Origin: Caprimulgus europaeus
Lineage: Eukaryota > Chordata > Aves > Caprimulgiformes > Caprimulgidae
Assembly: GCA_907165065.1 (NCBI GenBank)
Contig: OU015523.1
Coordinates: 27,245,834 to 27,309,833, forward strand
Length of the DNA: 64,000 nt
Reading direction: 5' to 3'
Shown: piece by piece, positions 24,601 through 39,600 of the stretch
Layout: every line of letters begins with the position of its first letter
How positions within the stretch are numbered: position 1 is the first letter of the stretch
Notes under the pieces: generated by a model
Seen by the model: the letters and a program-made list of their open reading frames with translations, nothing else
Told to the model about the DNA's origin: nothing
Database searches by the model: none
Made by a program: the position numbers and the translations under genes

Positions 24601-27600
24601 TCTGAGAATCCACTCACGTTCTGTTTTGTACTAGAACCCATAAGAAAAATACCATCATCAGACATTTCAAAATAACACCTGCTCAAAAAGAGGACAAAAA
24701 ACCTGGTTCCCTGGGAGTGCCAGCACAGTGCTTAACAGCTTTTTCTGGACTTCTCAATTTTCAGCCCTAACAAATTTAATCAATAACATCCATCAGGAAC
24801 AGTTACTCTGCAGCCCGAATATGCACTGATAAGGCAACTTTAAAAGTTGCTGTTTCTAAAACACCTCAGTTGAACTCAGTGTTAATAATCTAAACTCAAA
24901 TATGAATGTAACCTATCTAGGGCAGAACATCCTGTTTATTGTGCTTACAGAGCCCACACAGCACAACTCATAATTTCATTATGCGTTACTATTAAGAACA
25001 CAACAAAGAAACCTAGAAATAATACTTCTAATTTCAATATGAAACAAAACAAAGATGCCTCTAATTAATTACCTGTGGGAGAATAAGAACTCATTGCATT
25101 TTTATGGCTTTTTTTCTATTATTTTCTGAAGAATTAGTGGATACTTAAGATGGAATTCTTACATTACCTCGAAATCGAAACTGTAGAAAAGCTGGAAAAA
25201 CCCTGGTACTTTTCTCAGGTCCAAATACTGGTGTGACAGAAGGAATCTATTTACCTTTACATACATGTGCTCCTCTGCGAAGAGAAACAATGGTTATTGT
25301 GGAGGAGGACAATGTTCACGATACACCACCAAGCAGAAAAATAAATGGAACCTGTATTTTATAGTGTTCCAACTAGCTGTCAGAACAGCACATTAATTAC
25401 AGTGAGGAGGCCTTCTGCTCTAAGGCTGATTATAGTGTTGGCCATCCTTCCTCTTCTCTTCCCTAGGACCAGACATGTGCCCCATGAGCAGTGGAACAAG
25501 TTGTCCAGACTACACAATCTCCATCCTTGGAGGCTTTCTAGGATCAGTCTGTATGTTTCCTAAGATAAAGCCCTGTGCATAGTGGCCTGCTCTCACAGCT
25601 GGCCCTGCTTTGGGCAGAGGGTTTAGCTAGAGAGCTCACAAGGTCTCTTCAAACTGAAATACTCCCCAGTGTTATGATTCTTCTTTGCAGCAGTCACTTA
25701 TATTGATTCAGTGTCTAAGGACAAAAGTACACTTGGGCCAACCTAGTCTGATCTGCTGAACAGGACCCACACACTCATCTACTCCTTTGCCCACCTCCAC
25801 CCCAAAATTTTGAGGTGGTAGTAGCTTCATCCCTGATGGATCAGACCGGTTTTGGACACAAATCAAAATGGCACTTCCTACTTCTCCAGTAAGGCAGTTT
25901 ACACAAAAACTAAGTTTTTCTTTGAAACACAGGACAGCAGATTTCATGGCTCCTACCGGTGTCACAGCTATCCCATCTTCCAGTATTGATCAAGGACATT
26001 ACTCCATACACAGTAACTCACCCCAGGAGTTCAACATGCACAATAGGTTACAGTACCTGGCTTCAGAATCTGCTGTGCCACACGAGCAATGTAGAGAGTC
26101 AAAGAGAAGGTAAATCTGAGGTTTGGCTGCCTGATTCCATTTTGCACAGCATCCAAGAGATACAGCAACTGCAGCACAAGAGAACAGGGGAGAAAAGCTT
26201 GAACCATAACCCAACCAGAGAGCGTGAATCCATACATAAGCTTTTATGACATATCATAGGCCATACACCAAATACCAATCCCATCGGGAATTCCATTCCT
26301 ACAAATTAAATTCCCAAGAATTTCTAAAAGATACTTTCCCTCTTTTTTCTGCCTATTGATTACAACAGGAGGAAACACAAAGCAATAAAGGAAAAACAAT
26401 GGAATAGAAGATAAAAAGCTGCTTTTAGCTCTCTCCCCACGTGCATGTAGGTGGATGAATAAAGCAGTGACTCTCCTGTAAGTGTCCAGGACCCAAAACA
26501 TCAAATCTGGCAAACTGCCAACTGAGCTCAGTCTTACCTGACTCTTCTCTCGAAAGCGAGCTCCTTCCAAATGAGAACGAAATGAAGCCAGGACAAAATA
26601 TGCAGCTGCTCTCATGTTGGAATCATAGCTGCTAAGGGCAGCTACTGTCAGACCCAGGGCGTTGACTTCGACAAACTTGTGACATGCCACTACACACTCT
26701 GCGTGGGAAGAGGAAAAAAATCAGAAAGAAAATCACACAGTGCATTATATTGACATGTCACGGAGCACACAACAGCACTATAATCCTTAACAAAACTTCT
26801 GCTCACAAACTATTACTTCACAGCACGCTGAAGACTCCTTCAGCCAACAAAGGCGTTCTGCAAATCACTCTGAGCAGGAATCCTTTACCTGAGCTGAAAT
26901 GAATCTGGTTAGTCTCATTTACATGGGACAGAGATGATTCTGCCTGCTAGACCATGCAAAGTTAAGAGGTAATTCTATAAAGACATATCTCATTGTTTCA
27001 GGAAAGCTAAGTAGAAAGAAGAACAAGAGGGAAAATTCTCCTCAAAACATTTTCTGGGTGCTCGCTAAGTGTGTGCCTGAAAGAAAGATCAGCACAGCCA
27101 ATGAAAAGCCCGTCTGCACTAAAGAGCTTCTGTAATCGAATGGACGGGAGAATAACACATGAATAAGCCATGAGCCACACCAGTTGTCACTGTGCAGGCA
27201 TGAGTGATTTTGCTGATAAGCAAAGTACTAAACTGTATCCCTATGCCTTTCTGGGACAAAAAAAAAAATCCAGCAATGAACAGGAACCAGACAAACAGAA
27301 AACACAGCCTTGAATCTAAAATTTATCTTTCATAGTGTTTTGCCATCAGGATTTAGAGTTTCTCATTTGAGGACTGTGTTTTGAAGAGCTTGTGCCATTT
27401 CTACCCACTGATGGCTAGAAATAACTTGATGTAAAACCTCCAGAATATCTCCTGTGCTATTTCTGTTCCATTGTATTCCATTCAGTAATGGAATACAATG
27501 GCACCTCAGTTGTATTTTAGCAGCTAAACTGCAAATGTATTGTGGTTCTGAGTTTAGCAACAATATTCACATATTTTCTTGTCATTCACACTGAAGGTCA

Positions 27601-30600
27601 AGAGGAAGTTTCTGAGAAATAAATATTGGTATTTAAGAAGAGACTTGTTTTACTGACAAGTTACCTATATTTGGTTCACTGATTTCCTCCCCCACCACTA
27701 CCCACACACAACTAAAATATATTTATATTTTTAATATATATTTATGTAAAAATCACAGATTATTTATGTCCCCGTACCAGCAGCTGGGCTGCTTCTCTCA
27801 TCTCTTCCTCACTGCCAGAACTCCTACTTCAATTTCATGCCTGGCAGTTTCATACCAGCTCAGCTAGTTACAGGCCAGGCAATGGGAGGGTCTCCACCTC
27901 TCAGCACTGCCTCCCAACCAGCCCACTGCTAACATGACCAACCCAAAGGCATCACTGAATTGCAATAACAGATCTTTTCAGTGAGTGGTTTTACATGTTA
28001 TTTCAAGACTTGCAATTACTTCCCTCCACCACTCCTCAGCAAAGCACATCAAGTTTAACTGGTATAATTCAAAACACCTCAGTCATCCTCCTAGTGAGCT
28101 AAAAGATCCCTCGTTTGTTAGCATGGGATATCTCTCACATCACCAGAGCTCATAAAGAGAGAGTTCTATCCTCCCCTACTTCCAGGGGCACTGGGGAAGA
28201 CCACCACCTGACTGACAAAGTAAAAATGGTGATAGGCAAGAGGAGTACCAACAAATGGGCAGGAGAAAGAGAAACAGAGCCTAGAAAGGTACCTAATCTA
28301 TGCCTTGTGCTACCTTCTGCCTGTGGCAAAACAACTCAGCACCTCCCACTCTTCAGGCAAGAGGCAAGGGTGCAAGGTAAGCACTGGGAAATGGATGCTT
28401 TCTGTTGAATCCCAAGTGCACACACAAAGATGATCTAAAACTCATCTGCCTGCAGAGGATTCTCCAGCACTTAGGGACGCCTCACACAGCCCTGGCCTAT
28501 ACAACAATCTCTCTTCAGTACAGGATCAAATATGTGTTGTATGCCCTTTCACAGCAAGCCACCACATAGTTCTCCTTCAGACTGCAGTTCCTGAGAACTA
28601 TTAATGTACACCAACTAGACCAAGTGCGTAATTTTATGGGGTGGTACCACATAGTGAAATCCAAGGTCCTCACTCCAGCAGTAAAGTTCATGCTGGTCAC
28701 AGAAAGATTTATTTGGAAAACTTTCTTTCACCGAAAACACGCAGTGGAAATATTTTCCATCCAGTTGACCTCGGAAAGTACGTTCAACTAACATAAAATA
28801 ACAAGCTATTATTAAAAAAAAAAAAAAAAAGTTAATTCTATGTCTGACATACAGTTTGTTTAAAGTACCTTGAGAACCATGATGGAAACGCTTTCCGCAA
28901 GATGCTTATCAGAGCTAAAGTTAGACAGAACTTGCTATCTGCCCAACTCCAGACTTACTTTTCACTCAGTGAGCATTAAAGACTGTGCAATAAGTCTATG
29001 TTTTGAAATTCAGCAGTTATATAACAACTGTGCACAGGGCACTGTGCAGCCAGTACAAAGAGCAAATAAATCAAGAGGAATTGGGCATTTGAAGAGCAGC
29101 TGACATGGTTTAGGAGCACCATGGGACTTGAACTCATAAATCACTTGGGCCCTTTAAAAATGCCCCTCTTAGGAGAAAGACTCACTCAGCGTGGAGCAGT
29201 TAAGAGAACTATTTTTCCCCTCTCCAATTTTAGAGTCAGCCTATGTCAGGACAGCCAATGCCTCCACAGCTCTGCAAGAACACAATGTGCAAGAGTTACC
29301 TCTACCCCACTGCTTCCCACACAAGCAGTCGTCCTTGCCAGCTGCTGAGTGCTGACCAACAGCCACCAAATCTCTCTCCCCAGCTAAGGTGGTGGGTGAT
29401 GATGACAGCAGTGCTTTTTCCAGCTATTACACCCATGTTCAAAAGACAATAGCTGTCCATGCTCTATCAATAACAATCTCAAAGACATAGTGTTAACTGG
29501 GTCATCTAAGATCCATCCTACTGCAAAATGCCAAATAGTTCTGGTATCTTTTTTTCCTCAGAAAAGACAGTTATTTTTACTGCTGTCAGAATTATACAGA
29601 GCAGTTTACAACTACAGCTAAATATAGGCTAAGAACACACAAAACAGGTACTGTACTATAAGGGTACAGGTGAACAAAGAAGGATTCTAAGTATTATTTC
29701 ACTGAAAGACAGTATCAGCCTGCCAATTGCTTCTGATATTATTGTTGCAGACAGCCAAATTCAGCTGTAACTCCACAGTGCTAACCCATAACCAACATAG
29801 GGAGGGAACTGATTAGGAAATTCCTTATGATATTTGTCTCACTTTGATCTTTAAGGGCTCTCTAAACAGCGTGCCTGTGAAGTACTGCAGGGATATGCGC
29901 ACGCGAAGCAGGGTCATGTCTAACAAGAAAAGTGAGGCTAAGCAACCAGTTTTCAAGCACCATGTGGATCTCATCAAACCTTCCAACAATTCTGAGCACA
30001 GGCCTATTCATGACATACAGTGGCCCCATGCACCTCTGTCTGATGGAAAATGGGTTGGTTGAAGTTTTCCTATCCTATCACCATAGCCTGTCACAGGTCA
30101 GGTCCCCAGTCCATTCAGTCACAGTGTCCCCCCCAGAAATCAACACCCCTGCAGAGATTCACTCTGGTCAGGAAACAACTGCACTCTCCCCCAGCAATGG
30201 TGGCTTCTGGTTTATTGCCCAGAGATCTCCTCCAACAATGCAGGGCACCTTCTCCAACCTGCCCTACCTCTCTGCCCAGCTCCCACTGAGAGCAGAGCTG
30301 AAAGGAGCCGATTACTGCTCCCAAACCCAGCCACAAAGCATCCCCAGATTAGAGCAGTCCCATCAGCTGCAGGCAGGTCACTGTCCGTAGCAGCAGAAGG
30401 TACCATCCTTCCCATGCCTGTTTCGCTTATCACATTGCTGTGACACCATAGCTGATGCAGAATACAGCTCTACACATTCACCAGAAAAAAATATAACCTT
30501 CCAGTGGGGAATATTCTCTACTGATCCTTCTTATGCTACTTTATAATTACATTGTGCTGGTTTTTGTGATACACAGAACACTGTTCAATAGATCAGAGAA

Positions 30601-33600
30601 CATAAATCTTCGTCTACTTTTTGTCTCTTCCAAGCTGTTTCCAGTTCCAGTTTAAAAACCTCTCCTCATCTTAAGCACTTCAGTCCCTCTACACAGGGTT
30701 AACCTATTACATTTAAAAGAGCTATGAGGGAGCACCTAGTCATCTGGACAAAAGCAGCTTGGCAGGAATGCCTGTCTGCTGTTACCCTGCTCTATTTCTA
30801 AGTAGCTAAATCTCACTAAATGCCCATCTGCTGCTACGTTGCTCCATTTCTAAGTAGCTAAATCTCACTAGATATATTGCATTCTTTGGAAAAGTGTTTT
30901 AAAAAAAATCCAACAAACTTTAATGCCAAGTATGCCTTGTTATTTTTAAGTCATTCTCAAAATTACAATGCAATGTAGTAGGTGGTTAAATGGTGTATGT
31001 TTCTTCTCTCCAAAGCCAGGCACAAATTTCTTGTAGTATTAAGCTCTCTCTCAACAGAGCTACAGATGGAGCCATGCAGCTCCCCCAGCAGAGTAAAATG
31101 ACACTAAGTATTGAAGACAAACATTCACTTTACCTGGTCTGGTCAGTTCACTAAAGAGTTGAAGTAGAAAACAAGGATCGTAGAAGTCATCAAGACTCTT
31201 GACACTTTCATCTCTATATAGTGACTCCTGAAATCAAACCCAAACCAGTATTTGTGAGGAACTACAGCAACTTCCAGCTTGGTTTCAAACACCCCAAACC
31301 ACCTCATCCCATTATAAAGAAGCTGATACTAAACCTTGCAAAATATAACGCAACACAGAGTGAGACATGCTTGTGTTTAAAGCTGGCTTCCACTATCAGG
31401 GTTCCAAAACTATTTTCCCCTGAGCAATAACAGGTATAGAAGCATGTTAGCAAACCGTATGAAAGACTGAAGAGCCCACTGTCAGTGGATCCTTGGACAG
31501 TCAAATTTAACAACTGTTTGAAAATGAAATTCTGGTGTGACTTATACATGGCAATCTTTGCAGTGCTGCACAACCACACCTGCCAGCAAGATGTGGTCCA
31601 TATATTGCAATTCATTTGAAAAGTGCTCCTAAATAATTAACTACAGCCCTCTTACGAATTTAAATTGCAATTTAAACAAATGCAGTATGTTACATAAAAG
31701 CAAGAAAGAAATTACTAAAGTGAAGGGCCTTTTTTCTACATCAAAAGAGGATAATTCAGCTGTCTGCACCCAAGCACCTGTGATGACAGAAGACGGCGAT
31801 GCTGAGGGAAAGACAGAATTGTCTTCATCATCTTTTCTCGATCTAGCAGGCACAGAATCTCCTCCATGCTTGGCTGCTGCCATAGTGACTTCCCTAGACT
31901 CTTGCAAGTCTTGTGATGCTCCACAGCTGCTGGACCCCATAGCAGGATTCTTAAATGATGTTAAAAGTAAAAGCATTAGTCAACAGACTGCTAGCACTGA
32001 GCGATAAGCAATTACAGAGGATATAAATTAGTATTTAAATTTTCCCTTCACTTGTTCTTATTATCCTGTGAGAACTTGAAACTAGAACTTGTTTCCCTGG
32101 CAACACCTTTTTCATCCATCCAAAAGCTTTTCAAATTCAATTCAGTCTGAGGGTGTCTCATTAACTATTCCCTACCTTGTTAATCCAAGTCAGAACTCAC
32201 CTTCTCAGAAAAAATGTTTTTTTATTTAAGCTATAAATGCAGGTGAGTATGACAGCAGCTGCATGAGGAGACAGTGATCAAGACCTGGTCAGACAAGATT
32301 GTCCCAAATGCAATCAGTATTTCAAACCAGCATCACAGTGGTTCAGTAAAACATAAATCCTTACTCTCCTCCTCCAAGTTGCTCCTTAGTGGGAGCTTTG
32401 CTACTGTGCTGAATGTGCTACTGATGATGTCATTTATTATGTGAGTACTGCCAGGAGCATGCCTCACTGTCAGTGGAGGGACAGTGCTAGGCTCCTTACC
32501 ATCCAGGCTCCCATTTGTAACACAAGTTGGGTCCTGCTGGGTTGCATATACAGCACTTCTCCTGCATGTTCTCTATATTCACTCAAATTCTTCAGTGCTG
32601 GGATCAAGGCTAGCCAAGTGTCTGGCGACCAACTCACTTCAGGGTACAGTATGAAACTGCTTCTCCTTTAAAAAGGCTACAAATGTTTTGGGACCTATCT
32701 GTCTCTGAAATCAGTCTGCTCCTTGCATAACACTCTCCCATTTGCAAACACTTTCAGGAAAGATTTACGCAGGATGCGGCTAGTGCCAGAGTCCTGGCTT
32801 CTGGAAGCCACTTCAATTCCCTGCTAACAAGAACCTTCATTTCCTGTCCTCCTTCACGGGCTGCAAGAATTATCTATATTCTCAGACAAAGCTAAGGGAC
32901 GTTCTTAATTCAGAATCCAGTCCTGCTCCAACTGCCTGAGCTGGTACTCTTGCACTACTGTTAGTATTTATAACCATATCTCAAAGACAGAAAAGTGCAT
33001 TTAAGCAAGTCAAACCAAAAACATGAGCATATTTAAGAACTAACTGTTAGCAACAGACTTCCCTGTGGATTGCTTGGGCACAGGGCCTGAAAAGAAACTG
33101 ATCCTTTTATACAACACGTGGTTCTCTTATGAAGCACATAGCTCAAGTTCATACAGTCCAGATTGGTGAAGGATCAGGAAGGCATTAATACCATGTTAGT
33201 ACCCTAAAATGCACAACGTATATGTTGATGCAACAGGTTATACACTCACTCCTCCACTGGCCTATTCCTCTCCAGCAAAGCACCAGAGCCGACTATCAGG
33301 CATACAGGGGCAAGATCACTGAAAAGGACAAGGGCTGTGCTAAGTAACAAATCCTGTATCCCAAGGGAACAGGGAAGGGGAAGGAGTCTACACTTGCAAC
33401 TTGTGCTTTGGCTTTCATCTGTAATAAAATCCCTATAGTGGGTTCTTACTGTGGAGAGTGAGTGACTATTGAAATGAGACAGTCACTCACCAACCCACAG
33501 ATAACCAAAGTTTGGGCAACACACGAGAATTACATTAACAATAGGAAATATATAGGAAAAATGTTTCCAAAAGCAATGTTTATCTCTAGGTTTGACCTTG

Positions 33601-36600
33601 CTCACTCTTTTATCTCAGTTAAAAACAAGACCCTGGAAAAATGCCAATTGTGAGACTGCTTATTTGTGTGTAGTTAGTCAAACAAAGGAAGGTGGTCAGC
33701 TTACCTGGAATTTATAAGACTTTGATTATTCTTCTCATATAACTGAAGCAGTATTAGTATCTTCTGATCTGAAAAACAAGATGAAACCCAAAGTCAGTCA
33801 CCTATGAAGATGAAAACCAGATCTAGTAGGAAGTACCTTTCCCAGGCAAACATGCTTACCCACAGCACTCAGTGTAGCCCCGTAGGCACCCAGCAACACA
33901 GCAAGGTGACTGCTCTCACACAGAGAAGGACTGAGTTTCACAATTGTCAGCAGTATATCCACCAAGGCCTCTGAAATAAACACACAGCTTTAGCTTTGTT
34001 GTTATCTGTTAGATAGTGCTTATATAAACACCACCATACACACAGACCCTCTCTAAATAGATGCACATACAGTACTGTACATTTTAGATCAAGATCTATC
34101 TCTACAAATACCAAAAAACATTTCCCCAACTACACTAAAGGATGATTCCAATGCATTTAACTAAAGTGAACTTTCTTTTTTCTTAAGAAATTAAGACACT
34201 GTTTCCAAGCTGGACACACAAATGTTATTGTGAAGTGAGGTCCACAATGTGGCATACTATCCTGCAGAAACTTTCCAAGGGTTCACATTTGTACTCTGGT
34301 TAAAAAGAAGTGCTATACTCTATCCTACCCTACCATAGTTCCCTCCTGTCCCAGGAAGGCATCTTAAATTAGCTCAGGAGTTGCACAGAGTAAAGGCAGA
34401 CATCACAGCAAGCTACTCAAGAAGTTACATCAAGAACTTGGAAGTCACACCCCAGCTGCAGTAACTTATCAAAACGCTTCTGCACTGCACGCTTGAGCAG
34501 AGGTCATCACTGCAGAATCCCATTAGTTAGCAAGCTACAGGAAAACTCTGTCCTGCAGCACACAAAGATTACCCACATTTATTTTACAACTAGCTGAGGA
34601 ACAGATCAAATAACTCATCATGTTACCCAAAGGCATACAGGGTATCTGTGGCAGATTCAAGACCTGAATTCAGATTTCTTTACTCTCAGTATCTGAAAAG
34701 GAACAGGCTTTTTCCTCTAGTATCTACAGGAATATAAACTTTTTGTCAAAACAAAACAGATCATAAAGACAACAGCGTGAATGAATACTCCTGACACTAC
34801 ATTTCTAAATTACTGAAGTTAGCTTCAAAGAATCCATCTTGCTCCTCTAGAGAAATACATTCAAAAGGTAAAACACATACAGTATACAGCAAAATATATT
34901 ACTTCTTTCTAATTTCACGAAATTTGTGGCTTCACAAGAGCTTTTTGCTCTTTTCAGGTAATTTAAAACTGTAAAGTTTGTTTATATGTTGCTCATCAAT
35001 ATACACAAAATTTGTTATCAACACACTGCCCTAAAAATTTCCTCCCCTTTTCTTATACAGCTCTTTCACAGAATCTCAAGGTTCACTACAGTGGGAAAAA
35101 GCTGAGGTGTATGTCAATTAAATGACTGGATCAAGGTCAGGAAGTATTTCAGTTGGCAGAGATGAAGAAACAAAGCCAATCTGACACATGAACTAGCACC
35201 CAATTTCTATTAAACATGGAATGATATTCCCTGTGACAGGTTGCAATATCAAATACACATCAATTAAATTAATATTTTTGATACTTGCAAAATCAAATTA
35301 AAATCTTCTGTATCAACTTATTTTAAAATAGGTTCAAATGTCATACAAGTTTCTAACAGAACTCATATGCACTTGCAATGATCTTACACCAACAACCTCA
35401 GAGAAACCAAAAGAATCAATTCAAGGTTTCAATAGGGTTAAAAAAAACCAAAACAACCAAAGAGAACACCCCAAACCCACCTTGTACCTTTTCAGCAGTT
35501 TTAGAAAACACAAGTGTTTAAAATTGGCAGCTGTAAAATAAATGCCACATTTAGATCCAAGTAGAGGTAGAATTTAAAACTAAATGTTAATATTCTGGAA
35601 TTGTTTAATAGCTCTGCAAGTAGGTGTAGGTTGATAGGTTACTGGATGGATAGAATATAAAGCGAGAAAGACAAGATTACTAAATATAGTTAAAGGGAAA
35701 AAGAAGATGAAAAAAATACCTCTTGTCTGGATGTTCGTGCCATCTTCTTCTCTTGACCTCAGTATGGATGACAAAAATAGAGAGTGCTGCATGACCATCA
35801 TGTGAAGTTTGGAGAGCTTGACTAATCTCTGACTCAGTGAGGATTCTTCTTTGTATAATAATTGAATAGCAATGTTCAGGACTTTCAAAAATGCTTCATT
35901 TCTGTAGCGGTACCTTTAGAAGCAAGGATCACGGAAAAGTCAGGCCCCAACCGAAAGGAAAGCTGCTTGGAAAAATTCTGTTTAAGACATGAGAACTTGG
36001 CAAAGAAAGCAAACTTAGTAAAAAACCAAAACAATTTTTTTTTAAAATGAAAACACGCGCACCTCTTTCCCTGAGCTGTTTTGATTCAATTCTTTTTAAG
36101 CTATACTGGCATTTTAATTATAAAAAATAAAGGAGAATCAACTCTGTAGGCTGCACTGATCTTAAAGGATTAGAATTTTGCCTACTAACACTTTTGCCTC
36201 CCTTCAGACAGCAACTGTTAACATTAACACTTCTACCTCCACAGAAGCTAATATTATTCTAAACTATTTTTTATTTCTTTTATTTAAATGGTTTACATTT
36301 AAAGGTGAAAGATCCGAGTCTGTTTTCATAGGCATTGTATTTAAGAAATATCTTAAATAAAAAGAAAAGAAGTTATACGAGCATACATATCTTCTTTATG
36401 CCAGTTAAAGAAAAGCTAGTCCAGCTATCCAGTTAGCTATGCTAGTTATGCTAACTGGAGCACAAAATCCAAATCTACTTGCAGTTGTGCAGGTTCAGGC
36501 TCTAATGGAGCCATTGGATGTGACAGAAAGTGCAACCTGAGAAACAAGGAGCATTGTCAAATCTGACTGAATTTAAGGAAGACAGGGTATTTCTAGTATA

Positions 36601-39600
36601 ACACAGGACAAAGTTAAGTGAACTGAACTGTACCTCCTACAGCACCTTCGGTGCATCTCAAAATTACTTACTTGAGCCCCGTCTTCACAAGGCTGTACCA
36701 GTCATCTGGGTCCACTTCTTCAACAAAGTGCTGTGCAAGTAGTGAGTAAAAACAGATGTTTACATTTAGCACACAGGACTTCTACAGATCAATCAAGACC
36801 TGTAATTTTTGTTCAACAGACACACTAACAACATGCAAGCAAAACACTCGGGTGGGATGATCAAAGGATAACAGGGAAGAAAGCTCTTGGATACAACAAT
36901 CCTACCTCCTGATTCAAATGAAACTGCAAGTCTTGTTTTGTTGGTCCTGGGAGCAAGGGAGCATATAGGCTGTATGCAAATAAAAAGCAAGCTTGTCTGA
37001 AGGTATCAAAAAAACCCAGAGTCTTGAAACCCTTCACACTCACAAAGTATGGAAGGAATAAAAAGTTGTCAAGCCAAAGCAAGAGACTCGGGTACTAGGT
37101 TTTTGTGCACCTACAACGTGCTTAAGCTAACCAACCTTTGCAAGTGGCAAACAGGGTTGGCTGGGTGTATGTGTTCTTTACAAAAACTGATCTGCCCTGA
37201 AATGCTACAAACCACAATAAACAATAATCAGTTTTAAGGAGATGGACAGCTCCACATGCCAGCAGTCCTGGTAATGGCAGGTGCTAACCACGTCAGGCCT
37301 GTGAACACCATCAAGGATAAACACATTGAGGTGGCCCCCCAGGTCCTGCAAGACTCCCATGCTGTGCAGTCAATCATGTCCTAAAAGGGAGTCTCAACAG
37401 AAGTCAGTGAGAGGTCAAAGGCATTTGCTGCCTGCAGAGACCTTAATTTTTATGTCTTACATGGATCTGCCCACCCTACTGAACTACAAAAGAAACAGCA
37501 GCACTGAGCGTATGATGAAGTAGTGTTCTTTACGATCAAAGTCCAGATTTCTGTCTATGATCAACCAGATTTCTGCCACAGACTTCAAAGGGCATGGCAG
37601 GTGGGTCTTGTCAGAAGTGTCTCTATCACTTTTTTTTTTCCTTTTCAATAAAAACATCCATTGTCAACCTTTACTTTTTAACTCTTGAACACCTCAAACT
37701 CTGATTTTCAGAGGGGACTGTTAGCAGAAAGCCATCATCAAGAACAACTCAAAACAGCTTCTTATAAAGGATTAGCAGGGCTAAGTTAACTCTACAAAAG
37801 CTACTAAAAGCCTACAGAAACCATAACCTATAAAACAGAAAATAAAGTCCAATCTATATTTATCTAAGATACAAAAGCACAATAACACACAGTCACATTC
37901 TAGCCATGCACACAAAAAAAAAGGCTCACCAATAATTCTTCTAGCCTCAGCAGCATGGATCTCTCCAATTCTTGACTGCTTTCCTTGCTTTCATCTTTAC
38001 TGCTGTTGTACATGAAAATTAACCCTTTCATGCAGGCTGATAACAGGCATCTCCTCCAGGAATGCAGCTCTTCAGAGTTTTCAAGCACTCTAGATATGGC
38101 ATCTGCCACTGTCCAACTGCAGAAAGATTTTTTTTTAAATGTTGTAACATGTTTTTTGTCTATGTTAAAAATGTCTCGCTCTCAAAGTGTAAAGTGACAG
38201 ATTCTCTGAGCTGAGGATGCTATTATTGCTCACAATATTTGTATTCATGCATACCTATCACAGTGCTTTACAGGACAAACCAAATTCTAAAACAGGGCAA
38301 ATGAATTTGCCTACCTCTCCCCATTTTCTGTTTTCTCAAGAGCTGCAGGAAGCTGGTCAATCAGCTTTCTCAGCCCTTTGCTTTTTGAAGATGGCAACAA
38401 CTTTGAAAGAACCTGCAGTTTCAGAGTGGTCTCAGGCGATGCTTCTGTGTCTTGAAATACACTGCAGAGCTCCTTCCACAGAGCCTTCCTCAAGACAGGT
38501 ATAACAGCTGAGGCAACTGTTGGGAGAGAGCAGAGGGCACAGGTTCAACCACCTAAGTGTGTTAAGCAACAACAGACCTCTAATTACAAATATCCCAAAT
38601 CATGTTTCTAATTCAAACTCCAGATTACTTAGTTTCTAGGAAATTACACTACAGTAGCTGCTAATCTGCTACAGAGAAGTGCATTCTGTATTGCTCCATA
38701 GGGAAGTATTTAGCACATGTACCAGACAAACACTTGCTACACAGTTGAAATAGTCAGTTAGACATGAGCAAACAATGAAGACCTTCAAAAGAGGGGCAAT
38801 TTCCTGATAAGAAGCCTTGTCCTTGCATCTCAGGAAGGATCAAACCTTACCAGTTCTCTGACCTTGGGCTCAAAAGAAATCTTCTCTCACATGAACAGAC
38901 AGCTAACAGATACTGTACAAACCAAGTCAGTCAGACAGCAATCTTCCCTTCTAGTGTTCAAGCATGAAACCACTGGTGTGCATCTGGTGCTAGAGAAAGC
39001 CTTAGCTCTTTAAAACATTCTCTACTTTCCTGTGTGCTGACAGGGTCTTTTCACTCCTTGAACTTCTCCTAGATAGAGCTAGCCTTCTTCACCAACAGAT
39101 ACAGTCAGCCTGCTTCTTTTGCTATTCACATTTCTATGCAATAAGAGAAATCAAAGTGATCCTGTTTTGTCAAGCTGAATCCTAACTCTTAGTTTTGGTG
39201 GTAGAAAATTCAACAGTCTTGTCAATTTAATGCTGCTTCTGGTTTGGAAAGTTTTGGACTGCCAACTTAGGAAGGCATTACTGTAGGAAGCTATATTTGG
39301 AGATTCATTTTAGAATAAAGTTTTGGACTCTCACACTTGTAAAACTGAATGCTTATGTTCTGCTCAACCATATGGCTATGGCATTCCATTCACCAGACAG
39401 TGTTCTATCTACGCCTGAGAAAAAGTTTTTACCTCCTATACTAAACTAAGATAAGCACAAAGACAGATTTTCATATGCATTAAGTACTAAATAAGGGCTT
39501 CAAAAGAGAGAACTGGACAACAGCAACTCTAAGAGTACTCTGCTTCAGTCTAACAGCTGATCTTCACTACAGTCCTTTAGCTTTTACGCTCCAGAGGTAC

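Larger units (their letters stand above)
26699..31133 (-). other. URB1: URB1 intron 25 (between exons 25 and 26), 4.4 kb
   Basis: Longest URB1 intron in the window. It has an A run (28814-28830), a 52-bp tandem duplication (30769-30872) and an AT-rich stretch near 27720. Open frames up to 152 codons (29932-30390, +) have no family resemblance. No exon is needed, because exons 25 and 26 join in phase. Confidence 0.7.

Noticed and set aside
27720-27745. AT-rich stretch as a possible origin or regulatory site
   Set aside because: It is simple TATATTT sequence in an intron with no supporting motif.
31687-32007. Long + strand open frame that looks like a gene
   Set aside because: It overlaps URB1 exon 24, which is needed on the - strand to join exons 23 and 25 in phase and resembles human URB1. 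No splice sites or family match support the + frame.
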